Source: an uncultured Rhodospirillaceae bacterium | GTDB taxonomy: Bacteria; Pseudomonadota; Alphaproteobacteria; Rhodospirillales; Casp-alpha2 | Direction: 5' to 3' | Assembly: GCA_913048145.1 (NCBI GenBank) | Contig: CAJWVP010000030.1 | Span: forward strand, 1 to 14,108 | Length of the DNA: 14,108 nt | Shown here: positions 8,652 through 14,108 of the stretch, one piece after another | Layout: each line of letters begins with the position of its first letter | Position numbering within the stretch: position 1 is the stretch's first letter | The notes under the pieces: generated by a model | Told to the model about the DNA's origin: nothing | The model's input: the letters and a program-made list of their open reading frames with translations, nothing else | Database searches by the model: none | Position numbers and translations under genes: made by a program

Positions 8652-10136
8652 ATGTCCAAGCACCTGTTTACAGCATGCCTCGGAACGGAGACGCACACCT
8701 GGGCGCCCTTACCTACGGATATCCCCGCGTTCGAGGCCACCTACCTCGTCCGCGACGGGGAACACCCGGAGGCGGTCAACATGTTCGGCGTGCCCCTACA
8801 AATTTGGAAACGTCGGGCCGAGGCCAAAGGCTGGCGGGTGAGCGAAGGCTTGTGCGCCTTCGCGACGCCATCGGGCCTAACCAACAAAGCAACTCACGAA
8901 GCCCTCCGTGACGAGATCCTAGACAAGCTCCGCGCCGCCATGCCGGTGGACGGGGTGATGCTATCGCTACACGGCGCCATGGTGGCGCACGGTTATGACG
9001 ACTGCGAAGAGGATTTGGTACTCGGCATCCGGTCAATCGTCGGGCCGAACGTGCCTATCACCTGCGAGCTCGATCTACATTGCCACCTAAGCCGCGCCTT
9101 CGTCGAAAACGTGACCGCCTTCGTAATATACAAAGAATACCCACACATCGATTTTGCCGACCGGGCGGAAGAGGTATGGGCCCTCATGGAGGGCGTGCTG
9201 GAGAACCGTATCAATCCGCAGATTTCCATCCACGACTGCCGCATGATCGGCCTCTACCACACGACCCGCGAACCCATGCAGGGATTCGTGCAGCGCATGC
9301 GCGATTTAGAGGGCACGGGCAATGTGCTGTCCGTTTCCCTTGGCCATGGGTTCCCCTGGGCGAATATCCCCCACGTTGGCACCCGCACTGTAGTCATCAC
9401 TGATGACAACCGGAAGGCGGGCGACGAACTCGCTAAGCAGCTGGGCAATGAGCTCTGGGAACTTCGCGACGAAATCACGCCGCCTTTCATCGAATTGGAT
9501 GACGCCATCGACCGCGCCCTCAAAGTGGACAGTGGGCCCGTGGTCTTCGCCGATATTGCCGACAACCCAGGCGGCGGCGGAGCTGGAGATTCCACGTTCA
9601 TCGCGCACGCCCTCCTGGCACGAGGGGTCGAGAATTGCGCCGTTGGCGGTATCTGGGATCCCGCGGCGGTAGCCATCTGCCAAAGCGCCGGCGTCGGCGC
9701 GACCCTTGATCTTCGCCTTGGCGGCAAGGCCGGACCGTGGTCAGGTCCGCCGCTGGACATGAAGGCCACCGTGCGCGCCGTATACGATAACCTGATGATC
9801 CAGGGTCTCGGCAATTCCAAACGCCGGTTGGGTGATACAGTGATGATTACTGCCAACGGCATCGAATATGTGGTTCACACGAACCGTAGCCAGAACGTCC
9901 ATCCCAGCACTTTTACAGAAGCCGGGATCGATTTCATGGCCAAAAAAGTTTTGGTAGTCAAATCCATGCAACATTTTTATTCCAACTACGCCGCCATTTC
10001 CGATCATGTTTACTATGTCTCCACCCCAGGCGTCGTCGATCATGAGATCACGCGCCTACCCCTGGAGCGCGCGGCGCGACCAGCCTGGCCGATGGATGAT
10101 GACCCCTGGTCCACCGACGCAAACCGCGCCTGGTAG
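8652..10136 (+). CDS. M81 family (MlrC-like) metallopeptidase, copy 1, divergent N-terminal motif
   Basis: M81 proteins consist of an N-terminal catalytic DUF1485-type domain and an MlrC C-terminal domain; the named member, MlrC, cleaves linear peptides in microcystin breakdown. This 494-residue protein shows LSLHGAMV (104-111), the probable metal-binding Asp141-x-His143 in ELDLHCHL, His165 in KEYPHID, and ADNPGGGGAGD (303-313) at the start of the C-terminal domain. It departs from typical members at the N-terminus, where GTETHTW (11-17) stands where KHETNTF occurs in the neighbouring copy. It also has DLHCH in place of DLHAN. GAAGG at 8639-8643 is 8 bases before the ATG. Resemblance to copy 2 is clearly that of a family relative, but far lower than within the M20 or amidase pairs. 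Its N-terminal differences may mark a different substrate. Peptidase or amidohydrolase activity is inferred. Confidence 0.9.
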   Translation: MSKHLFTACLGTETHTWAPLPTDIPAFEATYLVRDGEHPEAVNMFGVPLQIWKRRAEAKGWRVSEGLCAFATPSGLTNKATHEALRDEILDKLRAAMPVDGVMLSLHGAMVAHGYDDCEEDLVLGIRSIVGPNVPITCELDLHCHLSRAFVENVTAFVIYKEYPHIDFADRAEEVWALMEGVLENRINPQISIHDCRMIGLYHTTREPMQGFVQRMRDLEGTGNVLSVSLGHGFPWANIPHVGTRTVVITDDNRKAGDELAKQLGNELWELRDEITPPFIELDDAIDRALKVDSGPVVFADIADNPGGGGAGDSTFIAHALLARGVENCAVGGIWDPAAVAICQSAGVGATLDLRLGGKAGPWSGPPLDMKATVRAVYDNLMIQGLGNSKRRLGDTVMITANGIEYVVHTNRSQNVHPSTFTEAGIDFMAKKVLVVKSMQHFYSNYAAISDHVYYVSTPGVVDHEITRLPLERAARPAWPMDDDPWSTDANRAW

Positions 10137-10140
10137 GAAG
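10135..10140 (+). promoter_or_regulatory. Shine-Dalgarno deciding a GTG start
   Basis: AGGAAG overlaps the TAG stop of the first M81 gene and lies 8 bases before the GTG at 10149. This supports that GTG as the true start of the second M81 protein, whose family N-terminus (RILIAGFKHETNTF) begins immediately after it. Confidence 0.75.
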
Positions 10141-10148
10141 CATCCGTC

Positions 10149-11630
10149 GTGACCCGTATCCTCATCGCCGGCTTCAAGCACGAAACCAACACCTTCAGCG
10201 CCGTGCCGACGGACCTGGACGCCTATCGGGCTCGTGCCCTGTATTACGGCGACGCGATTGCGAAACAGATGCGCGGCACCAAAACCGAGCCGGCCGCTTT
10301 TCTGGATTTCTGCGCCGCTGAGGGCTGGCAGGCGGTGACACCTATCTACGGCGATGCATCGCCTGGCGGCGCCGTGACCGAGATAACCTTCAATCATTTC
10401 GCCAACACCATCTGCGATGCGGCGATTGACCAGGGCCCTTTTGACGCGGTGATGCTGTCGCTGCACGGGGCCATGGCCTGCGAACACACAGAGGACGGCG
10501 AAGGGGAATTATTGGCCCGGCTGCGAGCCGCCATCGGACCGGAGATGCCCGTGGCCATCACCTTGGACCTTCACGCTAACGTCACCGATCGCATGGCAGA
10601 ATTGGCAAACATCGTTGTCGCCTATCGGACCTACCCGCACGTGGACCAGGTAGAGATCGCCACCCAGGCCGCTGGCCTGATCAAGCGGGCTCTGACCGGT
10701 GAAATCAAGCCCACGTCCCACGTCCGGCGCGGAGCCATGCTGGAAGGCGTCGACAGTGGCCGCACCACAGCCCCAGGCCCCATGACCGAGGCCCTGCACA
10801 GCGCTGATCTCCTGCTTGAGAAACCGGGCGTCCTGGCGACCAGCGTCTGCGCCGGCTTCGCCAAGGCCGACACTCATGACACGGGTCCGTCGGCCATTGT
10901 TGTTGGCAACGGGGGCGACTCCCGGTTCGGCGCCATGGCGGAAAAACTCATGGACCAGATCTGGGAAAGTCGCCACCGCCGCACCGTGGAAACTATGCCC
11001 ATCGACGCGGCCATCAACCGGGCGAAAACCGCAGCCGGCATCGGCGGCCCCCTGGTGCTAGCCGACTTCGCCGACAACCCGGGCGGTGGCGGCTACGGAG
11101 ACGCCACGAACCTGCTACGCGCCATGATCGAGGCGGACCTCCGGGACGCAGCTTTCGCCAGCATCTGCGATCCGGCGGCAGCGCAGATCTGCTGGGAGAA
11201 CGGCCTTGGCTCCATCGTGCATCTGGACCTGGGCGGCAAGATCGACCCCCGTTACGGCGCGCCCATCGCCGTTCGCGGCACGGTGACGGCCCTCACCAAG
11301 GGGCAGTTTACCCTGAAGGGGCCCATGGCCGCCGGCGTGCATATCGACATGGGACCAACAGCGGTCTTGAAGGTCGGCGGGATTGAGGTCGTGGTGGCTT
11401 CAGAACGCTTTCAGACTTATGACATCATGTACTTCCAGCACGCGCGCATCGACGTGACCCAGAAAAAGGTCATCGCGGTCAAATCGTCGCAGCATTTCCG
11501 CGCCGCGTTTCAACCTCTGGCGTCCGACATCATCGTCGTCGACGGCGGTGGCGGTCTCACATCGGGGAACTACAAGGCGCTCACCTACACCAAGGTCCGT
11601 AGGCCGATCTTCCCCCTCGACCTCAATTGA
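10149..11630 (+). CDS. M81 family (MlrC-like) metallopeptidase, copy 2
   Basis: A 493-residue M81 protein with all classical blocks: GFKHETNTFSAVPTD (8-22), SLHGAM (104-109), LDLHANVTD (139-147) holding Asp140 and His142, YRTYPHVD (159-166) with His164, and FADNPGGGGYGD (307-318) opening the MlrC C-terminal domain. The Asp-x-His pair followed 22 residues later by His matches the layout reported as zinc-binding in MlrC. The start is GTG, backed by the ribosome site just upstream. This is the last gene of the plus-strand run and ends directly against the stop of the convergent hydrolase gene. In microcystin pathways MlrC cuts linear intermediates; here the neighbours are different enzymes, so a microcystin substrate should not be assumed. 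The family call is firm; activity on an imported peptide or amide is inferred from the operon. Confidence 0.93.
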   Translation: MTRILIAGFKHETNTFSAVPTDLDAYRARALYYGDAIAKQMRGTKTEPAAFLDFCAAEGWQAVTPIYGDASPGGAVTEITFNHFANTICDAAIDQGPFDAVMLSLHGAMACEHTEDGEGELLARLRAAIGPEMPVAITLDLHANVTDRMAELANIVVAYRTYPHVDQVEIATQAAGLIKRALTGEIKPTSHVRRGAMLEGVDSGRTTAPGPMTEALHSADLLLEKPGVLATSVCAGFAKADTHDTGPSAIVVGNGGDSRFGAMAEKLMDQIWESRHRRTVETMPIDAAINRAKTAAGIGGPLVLADFADNPGGGGYGDATNLLRAMIEADLRDAAFASICDPAAAQICWENGLGSIVHLDLGGKIDPRYGAPIAVRGTVTALTKGQFTLKGPMAAGVHIDMGPTAVLKVGGIEVVVASERFQTYDIMYFQHARIDVTQKKVIAVKSSQHFRAAFQPLASDIIVVDGGGGLTSGNYKALTYTKVRRPIFPLDLN

Positions 11631-11649
11631 TCAGCCGGAGCCCCTGATC
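11629..11649. other. Small inverted repeat at the convergent gene junction
   Basis: GATCAG (11629-11634) and CTGATC (11644-11649) form a 6-bp inverted repeat with a 9-base loop. It spans the abutting stop codons of the second M81 gene and the minus-strand hydrolase. No T-run follows on either strand, so it is a weak candidate at best for a two-way terminator. It is noted because there is no spacer to hold any other terminator between the two operons. Confidence 0.25.
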
Positions 11650-12890
11650 TCCTCAAGCACGGGCAGCAGATGATCGCGGAACAGGTCTGGGTTCTCCGAC
11701 ATGGGGAAGTGGCCAATGCCTTCCATAATATTCAGCTTCGATCCCTTGATACGCTCATGTGTGGCGATCGAGCGCTCCGGCGTGCACGAACTATCGTATT
11801 CGCCAGACAGCAGATAAACCGGGCATTTAGACGTGTCGATAAGATGTGAGCGATCATCGAAATGGCCGTCATGCCAATAGAAGAACAGATCGCCGCGGAA
11901 GATACCGGGCCCGGACTGCATGTAGGACCAGAGTGTTTCCCATCGGTATTCGTCAGGGCTTTGCGGCGCCACTTGGCCGGATACGTAGCCCGCGCAGATC
12001 TCGCCGCCATGGACATTGGGCCGATGCAGCCAATCGATGTTGTAGTAGGGCTCCAGCTTGTCCGCCCCCTCCAGAGCAATGACGGCCCTATATTCATCCG
12101 GATGATCCATGGCCAGGTGAAGGACGACGCGGCCGCCCATGGAACAGCCCATGACCACCGGATTGTCCACGTCCATGGCAGCGCAGAAGGTGCGCACCAG
12201 TTCCTTGTAGCCATCGGTGGTTAGCTCGTAAGTCTCGTTCTCCCAGCCGACGGGCGGGGTCGACTTTCCATGCCACGGCAGATCAAAGGCCAGTACCCGA
12301 AAATGATCCGTAATTGCCCGGTCACATAGGAGATGACGGAACTGCCGCCCATCAGAACCGGCGGTGTGCAGACAGACCAGCGGGATCCCGTGGCCCGCTT
12401 CCTCCACATAGATGCGGTGATCACGTCCCCCTAAAGGCATGTTGAAATAGCGCCCGACGATGGGCTCATAAACGGGGCCGCCGGACGGCGCAGGTCCGGC
12501 AAGGCCGACACTGTTCTGGGCCACGGGAACGGCCACCGATCCCCGCGGCGCAGCGAACAGGAGTTTGAAGTATAGCAGGTTCTGCAACAACTGCGTTAGG
12601 TCGCCATCGACCACCACGTGGCCGGCCGCGATCATGGATAAGAGGTCATGGAAATCCCGCGCCGGCATGGATCTCCAATGCTCGGTCCAGGCCTCGGCCG
12701 GCGCGCGAACAGTGAAGACGCCGCTTTCCATAGCCAAGCGCCGTGGCCGCACGTCGACGACGCGGCCCTTCTCAATGGAGATCAGAAAATCATCCACGCC
12801 GATACCGACCAGGATATCGATGGTCAACCGCCGCCCACGGTTCAGAAGAGCGGCATTGGCGTTGGCCTGTTCGGCCAGAGTTGTGAACAT
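11631..12890 (-). CDS. Alpha/beta hydrolase with an SCP2-like N-terminal domain
   Basis: The 419-residue product has two parts. Residues about 140-419 are an alpha/beta hydrolase: oxyanion-hole segment LHTAGSDG (174-181), nucleophile elbow GCSMGG (248-253) with Ser250, probable acid Asp366 in GEYDSS, and His394 in GIGHFPM. The triad is complete, so esterase, lactonase or C-C/amide hydrolase activity is plausible. Residues about 1-120 resemble the sterol-carrier SCP2-like fold, with ISIEKGRVVDVRP, TVRAPAEAW and the closing VVVDGDLTQLLQ typical of that domain. This may bind a hydrophobic or acyl substrate. A proline- and glycine-rich linker (about 120-140) joins them. The start is supported by a strong ribosome site. 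The gene is convergent with the plus-strand hydrolase run, so it has its own promoter, and co-function is possible but unproven. The N-terminal assignment is by pattern only. Confidence 0.88.
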   Translation of the reverse strand: MFTTLAEQANANAALLNRGRRLTIDILVGIGVDDFLISIEKGRVVDVRPRRLAMESGVFTVRAPAEAWTEHWRSMPARDFHDLLSMIAAGHVVVDGDLTQLLQNLLYFKLLFAAPRGSVAVPVAQNSVGLAGPAPSGGPVYEPIVGRYFNMPLGGRDHRIYVEEAGHGIPLVCLHTAGSDGRQFRHLLCDRAITDHFRVLAFDLPWHGKSTPPVGWENETYELTTDGYKELVRTFCAAMDVDNPVVMGCSMGGRVVLHLAMDHPDEYRAVIALEGADKLEPYYNIDWLHRPNVHGGEICAGYVSGQVAPQSPDEYRWETLWSYMQSGPGIFRGDLFFYWHDGHFDDRSHLIDTSKCPVYLLSGEYDSSCTPERSIATHERIKGSKLNIMEGIGHFPMSENPDLFRDHLLPVLEEIRGSG

Positions 12891-13114
12891 AGTTGGTGTC
12901 CTTCCTCGTTATTCCAGCGATATCTTAAGGAGCCAGTCAGGTCTCTTCTAGGGTTCGCCGACGGGAGAAGGCGATGTTGCGTTTCATAATGTCCATGCTG
13001 GTGGCGGGAACCATAGCGTGTCGGCTCTGACCGGCACGCCGACGCCCGATGCTGGTTGGCCCGTCTGATCAAAGCCGTTAGGCTGTCGACGAACGACCAG
13101 GTCTTTGGAGTAAC
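12891..13114. promoter_or_regulatory. Divergent intergenic region between the hydrolase and GST genes
   Basis: These 224 bases separate divergently oriented genes, so promoters for both should lie here. No convincing sigma-70 pair stands out. The best plus-strand candidate is TTGGCC (13056-13061), 17 bases before TAGGCT (13079-13084), which matches consensus weakly. An inverted repeat, GTCGGC (13020-13025) and GCCGAC (13038-13043), with a 12-base loop lies upstream of it and could be an operator. The minus-strand ribosome site occupies 12899-12906. TGGAG (13106-13110) is the probable ribosome site for the GST gene, 4 bases from its ATG. I see no supportable small gene in this stretch. Confidence 0.5.
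12899..12906 (-). promoter_or_regulatory. Shine-Dalgarno for the SCP2-like/alpha-beta hydrolase gene
   Basis: Read on the minus strand, AGGAAGGA lies 8 bases before the ATG at 12890. This strong site supports the long form of the protein, so the SCP2-like segment is part of the translated product rather than an over-extended start. Confidence 0.8.
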
Positions 13115-13753
13115 ATGACAGAAACACCCAGACGAACCCTCTGGGGTGTCGGAACGTCGCGGACGCTTAGGGTCCATTGGGCTTTGATCGAACTGGGCCT
13201 TGATTACGCGACGCAACCGATCCGCACCCGCACCCCAGCCATGGAGGACCCAGCGTTCATGGCCTTGCATCCTCGGGGAAAGATACCGGTCCTGGTGGAC
13301 GGCGATCTCGTGGTGTCCGAAAGCGCCGCCATCGTGACCTACCTTGCAGAGACCTACGGTAGCGACGCGAACCCCCTGATCCCAGCCGCATACGGGGCCC
13401 GGGCCAAGTATTTCGAATGGATGTCCTTCATATCTATGGAGCTGGACGCCACGTCGCTGTATGTGCTGCGCCGACACGTCGACCTTCATGAGACCTACGG
13501 CGAGGCACCGGCCGCCAATGATACGGCGCGGGAATATTTCCTGCGGATGATCCAATCGGTCGTGCCGGCATTGCCTTCCGAAGGCAATTTTCTCCTTGGG
13601 CACGCGTTCAGCGGCGCCGATATCCTGATGCTTAGTTGTCTGAACTTCTCCGACCGTTACGACATCGCCCTGCCGGCGGAGGTCGCCGCCTACCGCGAAC
13701 GGGTTTCGGCCCGACCCGCCTACCAAGCCGCTTTGGAAGCCAACAACCCATGA
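13115..13753 (+). CDS. Glutathione S-transferase family protein
   Basis: A 212-residue cytosolic GST-fold protein. The N-terminal thioredoxin-like domain (about 7-83) has a candidate catalytic serine in GTSRTLRV (Ser15), the cis-proline turn KIPVL (56-60, Pro58), and the glutathione gamma-glutamyl contact SES (68-70). The all-helical C-terminal domain runs from about 92 to 212 and includes the family block FSGADILML (166-174) and RPAYQAA near the end. Family members conjugate glutathione to electrophiles, isomerise or dehalogenate substrates, or act as peroxidases. The ATG at 13115 has TGGAG 4 bases upstream. Its stop overlaps the start of the CoA-transferase gene as ATGA, so the two are probably co-translated. 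The reaction catalysed here is unknown. A detoxifying or catabolic role alongside the CoA-transferase is a guess from coupling only. Confidence 0.93.
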   Translation: MTETPRRTLWGVGTSRTLRVHWALIELGLDYATQPIRTRTPAMEDPAFMALHPRGKIPVLVDGDLVVSESAAIVTYLAETYGSDANPLIPAAYGARAKYFEWMSFISMELDATSLYVLRRHVDLHETYGEAPAANDTAREYFLRMIQSVVPALPSEGNFLLGHAFSGADILMLSCLNFSDRYDIALPAEVAAYRERVSARPAYQAALEANNP

Positions 13754-14108
13754 CATCTAAGTATCCAACGGCCGGCCCACTGGCCGGCATCCGCGTTGTC
13801 GACGTGACCAGCGTGATTTCCGGGCCCGGCGCCATGGGCCTGTTAGCCGACCAGGGCGCCGACGTCATCAAGGTGGAGCCGCCCCAGGGCGATATCATGC
13901 GCCACCGGGGCGATGACGAAAATTTCACGCCGGGCTTTGTCTCCGTGAACCGGGGCAAGCGCTCGGTGGTTTTGAACCTGAAAAATCCGGATGCGGCGCC
14001 GGTGCTCTGGAAACTCATCGCCACGGCGGACGTGTTCGCCCAGAACTTCCGCCCCGGCGTCATCGAACGGCTAGGCTTCGACGCCGACACAGTGTTGGCT
14101 CGGCATCC
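13750..14108 (+). CDS. CaiB/BaiF family III CoA-transferase, N-terminal part (runs off the window)
   Basis: The first 119 codons are open to the window edge. They read as a family III CoA-transferase: GPLAGIRVVDVTSVISGPG (9-27) with the LADQGADVIKVEPP block (32-45), then GFVSVNRGKRSVVLNL (63-78), NPDAAPVLWKL, and QNFRPGVIERLG. Enzymes of this family move CoA between carboxylic acids (carnitine, formate/oxalate, aryl-succinate and similar), or act as racemases in the AMACR branch. The catalytic aspartate normally lies near residue 170, beyond the window, so activity and substrate cannot be judged. The ATG overlaps the GST stop (ATGA), arguing for a shared transcript that continues downstream. 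Length is unknown because of the truncation. Confidence 0.92.
   Translation, partial: MTSKYPTAGPLAGIRVVDVTSVISGPGAMGLLADQGADVIKVEPPQGDIMRHRGDDENFTPGFVSVNRGKRSVVLNLKNPDAAPVLWKLIATADVFAQNFRPGVIERLGFDADTVLARH

Noticed and set aside
9254..9862. Minus-strand open frame of about 200 codons inside the first M81 gene
   Set aside because: The plus-strand frame carries the M81 motifs. The antisense product is rich in Pro, Ser and Arg in the way expected of a codon-bias shadow.
8652..11630. Calling this a microcystin-degradation (mlr) cluster
   Set aside because: Only the MlrC family is represented. No MlrA, MlrB or MlrD homologue is in the window, and M81 proteins are widespread outside mlr clusters.
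12842..13756. Long minus-strand open frame (about 304 codons) opposite the GST gene and the intergenic region
   Set aside because: It lies antisense to the convincing GST gene, overlaps the hydrolase start, and its translation shows no recognisable domain. Open antisense frames are common in GC-rich DNA.

Overview
The window is gene-dense, GC-rich bacterial DNA of proteobacterial character. Very short or overlapping gene junctions, the CaiB/BaiF and GST families and the mixed ATG/GTG starts fit an environmental alphaproteobacterium, but that placement is an inference without a search. I see no mobile element, tRNA, rRNA or CRISPR array.

Layout. Positions 1-11630 form one plus-strand run that enters the window already in progress. 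It opens with the last seven codons of what is probably a DppB-type permease. A DppC-type permease and two oligopeptide-family ATPases (DppD-type and DppF-type) follow. Directly coupled behind the transporter come six hydrolases in three tandem pairs of paralogues: two M20 metallo-hydrolases, two amidase-signature enzymes and two M81 (MlrC-like) metallopeptidases. Most junctions are 4-base start/stop overlaps or gaps of 1-36 bases, so this looks like a single polycistronic unit. A minus-strand gene (11631-12890) meets it tail to tail with no spacer. It encodes an alpha/beta hydrolase carrying an SCP2-like N-terminal domain. After a 224-base divergent intergenic region, a second plus-strand unit starts with a glutathione S-transferase overlapping the start of a CaiB/BaiF family III CoA-transferase, which runs off the window.

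How the genes may work together. The transporter would import a peptide- or amide-like compound. M20, amidase and M81 enzymes all hydrolyse C-N amide-type bonds, so the run reads as an uptake-and-dismantling pathway for an amide-rich substrate. All six enzymes keep the catalytic or metal-binding residues I can recognise, so the pairs look like working duplicates rather than one active and one decayed copy. The substrate cannot be read from the sequence. MlrC is known from microcystin breakdown, but no MlrA or MlrB homologue is present here. The paired architecture is the most unusual thing in the window.
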